Source: Phytophthora colocasiae
Taxonomy: Eukaryota > Oomycota > Peronosporomycetes > Peronosporales > Peronosporaceae
NCBI GenBank assembly: GCA_018806915.1
Contig: JAGKQI010000093.1
Coordinates: forward strand, 1,550,001-1,614,000
Direction of reading: 5' to 3'
DNA: 64,000 bases
The notes under the pieces were generated by a model. It had not been told where the DNA came from, searched no databases, and saw only the letters and a list, made by a program, of their open reading frames with translations. Positions 54,380 through 64,000 of this stretch are shown here, piece by piece. How positions within the stretch are numbered: position 1 is the first letter of the stretch; each line of letters opens with the position of its first letter. The position numbers were made by a program, and so were the translations under genes.

Positions 54380-55899
54380 TTAATCGACTCTATCAGCTCG
54401 CTGTCCGTTGTGATCGCACTTATCTAAAGTCGGAATGAAGTATCCTCGAAGCTGGTCACATTCAAGCCATGAAAGTACTTCGTTTCCGGTTGCAAATCCG
54501 GTCAAAGCGTCAGCGATTCCATTTTCCGTTTCTGGTAGGTATGAAAACTGTGGCTGATATTCTGCGAGAATGTCATACCACCGTGCCAGTCGACGATTAG
54601 CCATCTTTTGCGTGAAGATTCCTTCCAGACTCTTGTGGTCCGTTTCGATGATGGGTAGCGTATCCAAACAGTATATCCTGAAAGCTGCCAGCGCGTGCAC
54701 AATAGCTAGAAGTTCTTGCTGCTGCGTTGGATAGTTTAACTCAGCTGGCTTCATCTTTCGACTGGTGTATGCAATGGGTTGCTCAACACTATCGATCACT
54801 TGGAATAGCACACCACCAACTGCGAACTTACTTGCATCAGTACGCAGATGCATTGGTTTGCTGAAGTTTGGTAAGTGCAGTACTGGAGGATTACACAAGC
54901 GTCGCTTCAGCTCCTTGAAATTCTTCAACTGCTCGTCGCTGAAGTGGATCTTGGAAGTACGTTCGTTCTTCTTCTTCAACAAAGCGAACATTGTTGTTGC
55001 ATATTCCGGACAGAAACGTTGTACGTAGCCTGTTAGACCCAGAAAGCTGTGAAGCTCTTCTTGTGTCCGAGGAACCGGCCAATTCTTGATGGTTTGGACC
55101 TTGTCGGGATCCATGCGAACTCCATTGCGACCCACAAAGTCACCCATACATGGTATCTCTCCCGCACAGAAAACACACTTGGCCAGTTTCACGTACCATT
55201 TATTTTCCTTCAAGATATCCAGCGTTTTCCGTAGAGCTCGCAGGTGCTCTTGGATGTCACGAGACTTGGTGAAGATGTAAATGTCGTCGTAAAAAGATCT
55301 CGTCTGATCCAAGCCTCAAAACAGTTTGGATGTCAAGCGGTGCATCGTCGCAGGAGCATTGCATACACCCATCGGCAACACGCGATATTCCAAGAGTCCA
55401 TTCGGAGCTTGGAAAGCTGTGTACTTGATATCATCTTCCGCAGACGAACTTGATAATACGCGGACATCAAGTCCATTGTGGAGAAGTAGTAAGCTCCAGC
55501 CATGACATCGAGGACCTTCTTTTCGGGTCATGGAAATACTTTGGCGAATAGTGTTGGTGTTCAGGTATCGGTAATCATGAACGATACGCCATCCAACGGG
55601 TTTTCGGACACAAAATGTCGGAGCGGCATGTGGACTTATACTGGGACGAATGAGTTTCTTCGAAACCATCTCTTCGACCCATTTCACGATTTCTCGTTGC
55701 TGCTCCGGCGACTACCGCCACTGCTGACGGTACAAAGCAAGATTGGGTCTTTCACGTCGATCCGATGCTCAATCTCTCTCTTTTCCGGTAAGCCTTCAGG
55801 TAGCTCCGGTCGGAATACGGTGTCCTAATATTCCTTCAGGAGATCATAGCCTGAGTTCTTTCGAAAACTGTCCCAGTCCGTCTCCAAGTATCGGTGTGC
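54380..55899 (-). pseudogene. Gypsy2 reverse transcriptase and RNase H
   Basis: From the hAT-type insertion leftward, AHRYLETDWDSF and GYDLLKEY lead into the reverse transcriptase: EEMVSKKLIRPSISPHAAPT, WRIVHDYRYLNTNT, then YRVLPMGVCNAPATMHRLTS. The catalytic strand is damaged near 55300; FYDDIYIFTKS carries a YxDD box as YDDI. RNase H reads HLRTDASKFAVGGVL, QQQELLAIVHAL and ETDHKSL. Stops at 55314 and 55847 and shifts near 55480 and 55690 break it. Confidence 0.87.
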
Positions 55900-55907
55900 C
55901 TTGGCAC

Positions 55908-56769
55908 CAGAGGTCGCAAACAGTTACCCGAGACCGCTTTCTAACCGTGTACCCGCGACCGCGGGTATCCACGGATATCCGAACGGATGATCGAAAATAC
56001 TTTGGGCGGTTGCAGACATCCGAAATAAATCAACGGACAGTCACAGACGTCCGAATACTTTAAGAGTTTTCTATTGGCATTCGAAAACCTCCCCGCTGCC
56101 GTCTTTCACTTCACTACCCTCGCTGCCGTCGTACGGTCATGGACTCCTTCGTAATGTGCACTACATCGTTCTTCACGAACTGATGGCGGCGCAAGCACTA
56201 CAAATTCCAGTCTGTCCGACGAAACGTCGTTGCCTTATCAATCTCAGCAAAATACACTCCATTCGTGCTCTCACATCATTGACTGCGATTAAAGAGGCGA
56301 TCACACGCGAGTTGACGTCGCAAAATAAAAAAAACTGGTGTTGTCGTTGCTGGCAGATTCATCTAGCACTAGGTCTAAGTGTTGGGATTTCTTTTCCTAC
56401 GTGGAGAAGAATTCAGGGGCTCGGTTTGAGGCTATGGAGACGACTTTCGTTGCGTGTAGAGGATGCTATCGAGTGTTTGCTTTTCAGAGTAAGAAGGGAA
56501 CTGGAAATGTGTTTGGTAAAAAACGAACTACGCTCAACCAGTATATTCCAGACGATGTTCTAGTGGCTTGTTCAAACTAGTGACAGAACAATAAAAATAA
56601 AATGCTGAATGAGCTATACTGCGCGGTTTAAACTACAATCATCCGTATTCTTTCTCGGGCGGTTGCGGATATCCGAACGAGAATCTCGGGCGGTCACGGA
56701 CGTCCGAAAGTCTGCTGAGAATCGTACAGACGGGCACGGACATCCGAAATTTCCAGCTTGCGACCTCTG
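55908..56769 (+). mobile_element. Short hAT-type element with 8-bp duplication
   Basis: Terminal inverted repeats CAGAGGTCGCAA at both ends and an exact duplication CTTGGCAC (55900-55907, 56770-56777), as for hAT. Subterminal regions hold several copies of a motif like CGGAYRTCCGAA. A plus-strand remnant at 56156-56580 resembles a BED-type finger. Without the element and one duplication the Gypsy2 frame reads straight through (SAK to AHRYLE). Confidence 0.93.
56338..56580 (+). pseudogene. BED-finger-like remnant in the hAT-type element
   Basis: SKCWDFFSYVEKNSGARFEA, then FVACRGCYRVFAFQSKKGTG. The aromatic WDFF and the CRGC pair followed by VFAF and KGTGN fit the start of hAT transposases. 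The catalytic domain is absent, so the element depends on a transposase in trans. Confidence 0.6.
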
Positions 56770-56777
56770 CTTGGCAC

Positions 56778-57696
56778 TGCCAACGTTATCAGGTTCATCG
56801 CGACGTTGCAGTGACTTGGCGACTTCCTTGATTGTCTGGTTCGACAGAGCCAGCAAGAAATCAGGTTCGTCTGGAGTCTTGGTCTTGATCCTCAGGAACT
56901 TTCTTAGCTTCTTCCGCGTGATGTACTTTGTTGTCATACCCGCAGTATCCACCCCACCCATCGTGAACATCTTCTCGACAACGGTGTCTTTACCCCCTGT
57001 GCGATTTACATCCGTATCCACGGACGCACGTCTATGTGAAGTCGACCTCGTGTCGCTTCGCTCCACCAAGCCTTTACGAACTGGCTTGCGGTCGTGTTGC
57101 TCGCAAACGTCTCTTGGGGTTCCCTTCTGCGCAGTTTCGCGTGCAAGTTCAACCACGGGCCTCACATCCGTTTCCAGCGCGGCGCCTCCGCGGGGATCAG
57201 GTCTTTTCGCCGACAGGCCTTTCGCCTCGACAGATCTCTGAAGCCCGGAGGCTTTCATCGGTCCTCCTTCCTCGATTGGCCCGCTGATCTCGCTTGCATG
57301 CTCCACTCGTAGAGGTTGTTTCGTTGTTCCGTCGATTCTTCGATCATTCCAGTTAATCCCGAGGATACAGTCGAACTCATCAGGGATAGTATAGACTACA
57401 GCAACACACTCGTATGCTTCGTCAAGCCCCGATATATGGATCGATAGAGCTAGTAGCTCAAGCTCCGTTTCCATGATTTGATCGTCTCCAAGCTTCACAC
57501 GAATGTTTCTCCCGCTGAATTTGGTCGTGCTGAGCTTGGTTTCGTCTACCCATCGCTTTGAAGCGTAAATGGTTGTTGCTCCACTGTCGAGAAGGAGCTT
57601 TGAAGTTGTGATAGTCTGACCCTTTACAGCAATACTTCCATCGACTGGAAACAGTGGTCGCGACTTATACACAAGAGGGTTTTTCACACAAAACAT
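56778..57696 (-). pseudogene. Gypsy2 aspartic protease and linker
   Basis: KLLLDSGATTIYASKRW holds the DSG active site, and EFDCILGINWNDRRIDG is the C-terminal retropepsin motif. A long charged linker with ITRKKLRKFLRIK leads toward the reverse transcriptase. The frame continues across the hAT-type element when that is ignored. Confidence 0.85.
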
Positions 57697-57783
57697 TGAG
57701 GCTGATATTATCCAATGCTAATGCTCTAGTTTCGCTCTCGACCACGCCAGGACCCTCATTCACTGACGCGGTTTGTCGTTGCC

Positions 57784-58569
57784 CTACTTGGCTTGTTCGT
57801 TCTTCCAAGCATAACAGTTTGCCTTGATGTGGCCTGGCTTCTTGCAGAAGTGGCACGTACGAGTCTCCTTGTTTTCCGACTTAGCTCTTCGTTTGAAGCT
57901 ACCTTTCCCACGAAACGGCTTCCCCTTGAAGCGTCGTGGTTGCCTCTCATTATCGTTGCCAACGTTTTTCGTCTTGTCGGAACGAACTTGACGATCGCGC
58001 CCGTCTTCCACGAAGTGGGTTACCTCGTACTTGACAGCTAGGTCCATGGCGTCGCTCAGCGTCTCGGGGTTCTCAAGCTTGACGTAGCTGCGCGTATGGG
58101 ACTTGAGACCGTTCGCGTAGTTCAAGACTTGGTCGAGAACGCTCATGCCTTCCACCCGAAAGATAAGTGCTGAGTAGTCGCCGTCGATGTCCGCCATTTG
58201 CTTGAGGCGTTGAAGTCTCTCGCGGAGCACCGACTGGTAGTTCGATGCTTCGAAATGTTGGAGCACATTCTCACGGAAAATCCCCCACGTGTGCTTCTCA
58301 TTTCGAGTTGTCGATGACCAGTGAAGAAACCAGCCGGATGCCGGCTTCTCCATTGCTGATCCAGCGATGCCTGGAAGGCGAGTACTTGTGTCTTCGATTG
58401 CGATGCCGTTGATTCGACACGCGTTCTCCACTTGGAAGAGCCACTCTCTCACGTCTTCCCCTCGCTTCCCAGTGAACTTGGGCAGATGGCTGGGGACCTT
58501 CGAGCGGTCCGCCATCGCTTGGGTAAGTCGATCGATCTCTGCACGAAGTTGGGCGTTCGTCTGAGGCAT
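57784..58569 (-). CDS. Gypsy2 Gag
   Basis: First true ATG at 58569 (MPQTNAQLRAEIDRLTQAM). Capsid region: FTGKRGEDVREWLFQVENAC, WGIFRENVLQHFEASNYQSV and LRERLQRLKQMADI, all usual for Ty3/gypsy gag. A basic stretch (RRFKGKPFRGKGSFKRR) precedes the zinc knuckle CHFCKKPGHIKANC. The frame is uninterrupted and ends at 57784, about 90 bp before the protease frame. Confidence 0.88.
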   Translation of the reverse strand: MPQTNAQLRAEIDRLTQAMADRSKVPSHLPKFTGKRGEDVREWLFQVENACRINGIAIEDTSTRLPGIAGSAMEKPASGWFLHWSSTTRNEKHTWGIFRENVLQHFEASNYQSVLRERLQRLKQMADIDGDYSALIFRVEGMSVLDQVLNYANGLKSHTRSYVKLENPETLSDAMDLAVKYEVTHFVEDGRDRQVRSDKTKNVGNDNERQPRRFKGKPFRGKGSFKRRAKSENKETRTCHFCKKPGHIKANCYAWKNEQAK

Positions 58570-58606
58570 GGGCTTCAAAGGGGCTGGGGCCACCAAGTGC
58601 TACCAG

Positions 58607-58776
58607 TGATTCAAAATTAACTCAAACAGGAGGTGTTTGGAGTCGGGCGCAGAATGCAAAGTGCTGCCCTCCCTGCAGTTCGGAGAGGATGGAGATGCTG
58701 GGCTCCACAGCCTCTGGATTTACTAATTAAAGGTACTACCTGATTCCTATTCCTATTGGCTATATAATCTGATACA
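58607..58776 (-). repeat. Gypsy2 5' LTR
   Basis: A short 170-bp LTR, TGTATCAG to TTTTGAATCA on the minus strand, one base before the primer-binding site TGGTAGCACTTGG. Confidence 0.8.
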
Positions 58777-59085
58777 CGGCCTTCATAGCCATCTAAACTT
58801 TGTATCCTCTTAGACCTATTGTTTAGGATGCATAAGTGTGGTGGCTCGAACCCAGCCGATTGGATTAGCGATCTGCATCATTAACCACTCAGACTTTGAA
58901 GGTGGCTCGGTCAGACTCCTTACTTTAACAAACACATAATAGTCTTACTTAGACTATTTTCGCACACAGACTATGTAGTCTATCGGGTACTTACATTATA
59001 TTATGATTATGGCAGTGATCGGCGGGGTCTTTTTCCATGAAACCATCGAAAAAACATACCTTTCAAACAATCCCGTGCTTTCGCG
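58777..59085. other. Spacer with tRNA-like relic upstream of the kinase
   Basis: Minus strand 58915-58832 contains GAGTGGTTAATGATGCAG, CGCTAATCC and GGGTTCGAGCC, reminiscent of a tRNA with A and B boxes, but stems pair poorly. Next to it (about 58938-58960) is a TAATAGTCTTACTTAGACTA palindrome. No clear core promoter for the kinase was found. Confidence 0.45.
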
Positions 59086-62000
59086 ATGGAGAACTACCAC
59101 ATCTTGGAGCGTATCGGCGAGGGCTCCTTCGGGAAGGTCTATCGGGGCCGTCGCAAGTACTCGGGGCACATCGTAGCGCTGAAGTTCGTGACGAAACAGG
59201 GGAAAAGCGCGCGAGATCTTGAAAATCTACGTCAAGAGGTACATTCTCAAAATAATTCCAATGTTTCATAATACACTAACTATTTGTTCGCAGATCAATA
59301 TCCTACGACGACTTAATCACTGCAACATCATCGCTATGATGGACTCGTTCGAAACGGAAGGCGAGTTCTGTATGGTGACGGAATATGCTCAAGGAGAACT
59401 GTTCCAAGTGCTTGAAGACGAGCACAGTCTTCCTGAAGAAGAGATTCGGAAGATTGCCATCCAACTCATTCAAGCTCTGCATGTATTGCACTCAAATCGC
59501 ATCATCCATCGAGATATGAAGCCGCAGAACATCCTCATTGGTTCCAGACAGCAGATCAAGTTGTGCGACTTTGGCTTTGCACGTGCAATCGCGCACGACA
59601 CGAGTCTGTTGAGATCGATCAAGGGAACGCCGCTGTATATGGCCCCGGAGTTAGTACAAGAAAAGCCATACAACTACACGGTTGATTTGTGGTCGCTAGG
59701 TGTGATTTTGTATGAACTCGCAGTGGGAAGACCTCCATTCTACACCGACCGGATTGTCTCGCTGATCCAGATGATCGTACGGGACGACGTCACGTATCCG
59801 ACGACCATGTCTGCGGACTTTCAGAGCTTTTTGAAGGGGTTATTGAACAAGGATCCCGCTCTAAGACTGAAATGGCCTGAAATCCTGGAACACCCATTTG
59901 TACAGGAAACACCAGCACAATTGAAGGCACGACTTCAGCTTGAGCATCAAGTGCGCGCTTTACCACGTTTTTTCAAGGAGAATGAGCTGCACATCTCTCC
60001 ACAAGATGAAAATGAAGAGAAAGTCAAACCCAGTATCGAACGCTTGCGATCTTGTGACGAGTGGAAGATTTGCGACCCGGAAACCGGTCGACAAATATCA
60101 AAGTCCGAGCTGCCTCGTGATAATAAGGAGGATGAGGACGAAAACAACAACCAAGAGCCTCCTCCGCTACCTCAGGTCGTCAAACCAATGCGCTCGGTGG
60201 TTCTTGAAAGTTTTCTAGCTGTGTGGGATCGAATCAGTGGAGAAATGGACGTGAAACGAGTGAGTGCAGGGCTCATGGCCATGCCATTATTCGCCAATGC
60301 TGTCGGGTTATTGCCTTCAATCCCTATTCAGGAATTATCTGACGATACTCTGGTAAAGATCGAATCCCTGCTGCATCTTTTATCCCGTTCTTTGACGTTG
60401 CAGCTGAAGAACATCGACGCTTTAACGAGTCTTGTTGCATTGCTCCAGTCCAAGGATAATATCCATCGTTTCCTGCGCACTATCGTAGAGACCAGCGGGA
60501 TGAACCAAAAGCAGGCCAGCGACGTAGTATACAAGAGTGTACGATGCTGTATGCTATGCACGACGATCGTCAACTCCATCGAAGCTGACAGTGCACTGGT
60601 AAAGCAGCTCGACTACCGCAAATTCTGTAAGGGAGACATCGATGTCATTTCTCTCATGCTCACGTGCAAGGACGATGTCGTGGTTGTGTCACACTCCAAG
60701 GCATTAAAGTGGCTGGGATCAATGATCGATCGATCCCAGGATTTAACGACGTTACTGGAGATTGTCTATCCGTCAGGAGTTATCCAAACTATGTGCGAAA
60801 TCCTGCATACGTCCGGTATTTCACGTTCTCCTGGAGGTAGAATTTCCAAAACTGGTCGAGACTTGGGTCTGTACGCAGTGTTCGCTCTGGCAGCTTTCGT
60901 CCAGCCTGACGCCAAATCTTGGAGTCCATCGCAACCTTTCCCCGCTATGACTTTAGTTCGCGACGCTGCCACGGTGGAAAGCTCCAGTTTGAGAGACGTA
61001 AAGCACCTGTACAAGCTTCGAGTAAAAGTTCACTCTGAAGTTGGTTCGCAGCTTCTTAGCAATGGTGTCGCTGAACTCATCGCTTTACTGGGGGATGAAA
61101 TTAACGAACGAGTACGATTGAAGCAGACTGAAACGGATGGAGAGGACGATATTGGCGAGGAGGACGCAGACCAATCCACGATCTGCTGCATCCTGAAAAT
61201 CCTCATGCACGCTTGTCGGTCTTCGGCACCTCTATCCAAGAAACTCACCGTCTCAACAATAGTTTTCCAAAGGCATCGAGATACGGATATTTTCACAATT
61301 CTGCTCTGGGGCTTTTCGTCTGGGGGTCTGCACCAGATCGAGCAATACTTTGCAACTGAGCTGCTGTCTGTCATCTTACGCCGTGGAGTCCTTCCAAAGC
61401 AACAGATTTGGCGTTGTGCACAGACTTTATTCCCGTTGCTCCACGAAACTAATGACATTGCGTTGCTGAGTGCTTTGAGCACTTTCTTCGCAGAGGTTAT
61501 TGAAACCTGCAACATTGACGAGTCTGCACTTGATGGAAACGTTCCGGAAGCACTGGAACCACACGATAAGGAGATGTGGAACTTGGTCGTCCATGGAGCT
61601 CTAACTTCTCGTACTTCTGAAGCAATTTTCCGTTTATTCCGTAGTATAACGGACGAAGAAGGCAATTCAGACGCAAGCAGTAAAGCGCAGATACTGACCA
61701 GCTACAACATCCGTGTGCAAGGTTTATTGGATGCAGGTGTCGTGTTCTTACTACGGGTAGCATCGAAAGCTGCGTTGCAATCTCGAGTTCCCGAAGGTGG
61801 AGACGATGTTCAATCCGACGAGATGAACATGTTCCTCGCTGTTTTCGAGAATGACCACGTCTGGGAGATTTTTGATGGTATGATGTCGACAGGTGGTGCA
61901 GATCTGCTATCGCCGTGGGGGTTGTTCTGTTTTCTGAAGCTATTGAGAATGGTACGTGAGATGCAATGCACCGAAGCGCAGATGGAAATTGCAGTGAATG

Positions 62001-63151
62001 AGCATCTCTTATTACACTTAGTGAATCTACTGGAGCTTGAGCACATTGAGTACCTTTTCCATTGGCCGGAAGTGGTTGGAGGTGGTAGCAACGCTGTCAA
62101 AGCGCTAGTGCACGCGACGGTGAAAGTTTTGGGTATCCCATTCGCTCACACTGTGCCGGAAGAGCTTCTCGTGGACACTCAAGAGATTTTGTATGACGCG
62201 AAATGTGTGCAAAAGCTGCTTGGAGTCCTTCGCTTTGTTTTCTCAACGAAGGAGTTACATTTGGAGGCTTCTGTGCTGGAGTTACCAATCAGCTTTTTGT
62301 CTCGACTCGTCACCAGTTCTACGCACTTTGGCTCGCAATTCGTGGAAGCTGATGGGATGTTGGTCGTGAAGGAGTGTGGGATGCTAAGCAGAAGTTGTTC
62401 GCCATCTTTGATCATCGACAGTTTGCTGATAATCAGTCAATTGGCTCGCAGCTCACAGACCAACTATGATTGCATTCTGCAAGCCAATCTATTAGCAGAG
62501 TTCTACGACCTCATGCAACATCCAGAGGCGATGGTGCGCGCTAAAGTGTTGAACTGTATCGGGAACTTGTGTCGACACTCGACACTTTTCTATCAGCATT
62601 TTACTGCACCGCTCAATGGAAAATCCTCCGACACTGTTCTAACCGGAATCATTCGAGGATTATCCGATCCAGACAATTACGTCCGACGGTTTGCATGCTT
62701 TGCAATTGGCAACGCAGCGTTCCACAGCGACACTCTGTACGATGCACTGCGTCCTGCGATCCCGTATCTGATCCAAAATCTTCACAACGAGGAGGATAAA
62801 ACGCGATCAAATGCTGGTGGAGCGCTAGGGAATCTGGTTCGGAACTCGGATGAATTGTGCAACGGACTGTGTGAGTATGAAGCTCCATGGGAACTCTTTG
62901 AATTGGCCATGACGGAGACCAGCACTGCTTCACGTCGCATTGTGCTCTTTTCGTTGGGAAATTTTTGTGTTTATCCGGAATGTTTCAACTTCCTCATCCA
63001 AGCGGAACCGGAGTTTATCGCGGAATTGGAGCATTTGTACGACGAAGTGGTGGCCGATGAAGTCTCAAGACGAAACATTCGTCGTATCCTTGTGAAAATT
63101 GATACGCTGGAGAATGAAAGTGAGGAGGACGACTTGCCTACCGAAATGTAG
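59086..63151 (+). CDS. FUSED/STK36-type serine/threonine protein kinase
   Basis: Two exons, 59086-59238 and 59294-63151, with a 55-nt GT-AG intron (ends GTTCGCAG); product 1336 residues, close to animal STK36 (about 1300). Kinase domain at residues ~4-254: GEGSFGKV loop at 11-18, Lys33 in [13 protein letters not shown] with Asp at 125, DFGFARA at 143, GTPLYMAPE at 162. The first residues [20 protein letters not shown] are typical of FUSED. The long C-terminal part is helical with armadillo/HEAT-like repeats, clearest at the end ([45 protein letters not shown]). In other flagellates FUSED acts in axoneme (central pair) assembly, plausible for a zoospore-forming oomycete. The gene is intact. 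Confidence 0.92.
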
Positions 63152-63549
63152 CCATTCAAATTACGCAATCTCGTCTGCGACGTGAAAACACTGCAGTTAA
63201 CTATCGGCTCTCGACTATTCCATCTAAAAACAGCCATGCAACTTGCAATGGACTTCTCAATCCAATGGTACTGCAATACATGCACGACTCATTCGCGTTG
63301 TAGACGTTCACACAGCAACCAAGTCCTACATATCTACTACTAGTAGTAGATAACATCGAGTAAGCTTGTTGATGAACCAATGTCCCACCATCTCGTACCC
63401 ATCTCTGATTGGCCCATGACATCCACGTATCCGAATTCTTATTGCGTGAAAATCATTCAGCATTTTAGCCCGCGATCTTCCTCTGACGTCACAATCGAAA
63501 AAGCTCCCTAGGGCTCAAGTGACTTCCGATTTAACCCTTAACTCAAACG
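63152..63549. other. Intergenic region between kinase and glutathione reductase
   Basis: Holds the kinase 3' end and the glutathione reductase promoter. ORFs here are shadows; CTACTACTAGTAGTAG at 63337 is a short palindrome. Confidence 0.5.
63451..63466 (+). promoter_or_regulatory. Oomycete core promoter (initiator plus flanking region)
   Basis: AATCATTCAGCATTTT matches the published oomycete initiator-plus-flank consensus GCTCATTYYNCAWTTT at 13 of 16 positions, including all of TCATT and CAWTTT. Transcription would start about 95 bp before the ATG at 63550. Confidence 0.65.
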
Positions 63550-64000
63550 ATGAGCACGGACGTCGTGTACGACTACATTGTGATCGGCGGCGGCAGCGGC
63601 GGCATGGCTTCGGCCCGTCGCGCGGCTACGTACGGCGCCAAGGTGCTGGTTGTGGAACGTGGCCGCGAGTTCGACGGTATGGGGCTGGGCGGCACCTGTG
63701 TCAACTTCGGCTGCGTGCCTAAGAAGGTTATGTTCAACACTGCGGCCCACGTGGAGCACTTGAACCGCAACAAGGACTACAGCATCAACACGGCTTCGAA
63801 GGAGTACGAATTCGGTGACTTTGACTGGAACAACATGAAGATCAAGCGTGACGCGTACATCAAGCGTCTGAACGGCATCTACGAGCGCAACCTGGGCAAT
63901 GCCAATGTGGACCACGTGCAGGGCATTGCCAAGCTTGTGGCTAAGGACAAGATCCAGGTGGCCGACAAGGTGTACACTGGCAAGCATGTGCTGGTGGCTC
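63550..64000 (+). CDS. Glutathione reductase, N-terminal part
   Basis: Starts MSTDVVYDYIVIGGGSGGMA; cut by the window end after 150 codons. The dinucleotide-binding motif GGGSGG (FAD) is at residues ~13-18, and the redox disulfide motif GGTCVNFGCVPKKVMF follows at about 47, the hallmark of the glutathione-reductase/trypanothione-reductase branch. The enzyme reduces glutathione disulfide with NADPH. No targeting leader precedes the FAD motif, so a cytosolic form is likely. The codon choice is strongly biased to C and G third positions, as in highly expressed genes. Confidence 0.95.
   Translation, partial: MSTDVVYDYIVIGGGSGGMASARRAATYGAKVLVVERGREFDGMGLGGTCVNFGCVPKKVMFNTAAHVEHLNRNKDYSINTASKEYEFGDFDWNNMKIKRDAYIKRLNGIYERNLGNANVDHVQGIAKLVAKDKIQVADKVYTGKHVLVA

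Larger units (their letters stand above)
51155..58776 (-). mobile_element. Gypsy2: chromodomain Ty3/gypsy element with antisense ORF
   Basis: On the minus strand: 5' LTR (58776-58607), primer-binding site TGGTAGCACTTGG, gag, protease, reverse transcriptase, RNase H, integrase with chromodomain. Then come a 1.4-kb ORF on the opposite strand, polypurine tract AAAAGGAGGGTGAG and the 3' LTR (51312-51155, lacking its last ~36 bp). A hAT-type element (55908-56769) interrupts pol. No target duplication is visible because the outer end of the 3' LTR is lost. Confidence 0.87.

Noticed and set aside
1..64000. CRISPR arrays, rRNA genes or effector genes of RxLR/Crinkler type
   Set aside because: No regularly spaced repeats, no rRNA-like sequence, and no secreted short ORF with an RxLR or LxLFLAK motif was seen.

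Overview
The window looks like a repeat-dense chromosomal segment from an oomycete, probably Phytophthora-like. It carries Ty1/copia and Ty3/gypsy chromodomain retrotransposons, together with piggyBac, hAT, Merlin, PIF/Harbinger and MULE transposons. Host genes are compact with short introns. The glutathione reductase gene has an upstream match to the oomycete core promoter (initiator plus flanking region). The species assignment is inference.

Only three regions read as ordinary host genes. The left edge (1-4692, minus) is the N-terminal part of a very large secreted or surface protein with fibronectin-III-like segments and a repeated ~90-residue module; it carries one frame break near 2.2 kb. 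The right edge holds a FUSED/STK36-type protein kinase (59086-63151, plus, one 55-nt intron) followed by the start of a glutathione reductase gene (63550-64000, plus, cut by the window end). A RING-finger ORF (11772-12293, minus) may be a fourth gene or an element passenger.

From 5.3 to 58.8 kb almost everything recognisable is transposon. 5.4-11.5 kb: a copia element with near-identical 361-bp LTRs (Copia1) splits a hAT transposase, with a GTATG target duplication. 12.6-30.8 kb: a nest. An older copia (Copia2, minus) was entered by a hAT fragment and by a gypsy element (Gypsy1, 14886 onward). Gypsy1 was in turn entered by a piggyBac element exactly at a TTAA. A later inversion of about 25.87-27.43 kb cut the Gypsy1 3' LTR and the hAT fragment. 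Rejoining across each insertion restores continuous protein reading, so the order of events can be read from the sequence. 30.8-41.4 kb: copia gag, PIF/Harbinger, two Merlin elements (one with a perfect 8-bp duplication), gypsy gag pieces and a MULE. 41.9-50.2 kb: a Myb/SANT-like ORF, unrecognised decayed ORFs, a 108-bp inverted-repeat structure, an inverted pair of dioxygenase-like ORFs, and a second MULE. 51.2-58.8 kb: a second gypsy (Gypsy2, minus) containing an 862-bp hAT-type element with an 8-bp duplication.

The most unusual signal is that both gypsy elements carry a long ORF on the strand opposite to gag-pol, between pol and the 3' LTR. In Gypsy1 this antisense ORF (about 546 codons before damage) overlaps the sense-strand integrase tail and chromodomain, and one single-base indel accounts for the frame break on both strands. 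In Gypsy2 the antisense ORF encodes a chromodomain followed by a domain with features of a papain-like cysteine peptidase. Most element ORFs carry frameshifts or stops; whether some of these are assembly indels cannot be told from the sequence alone.
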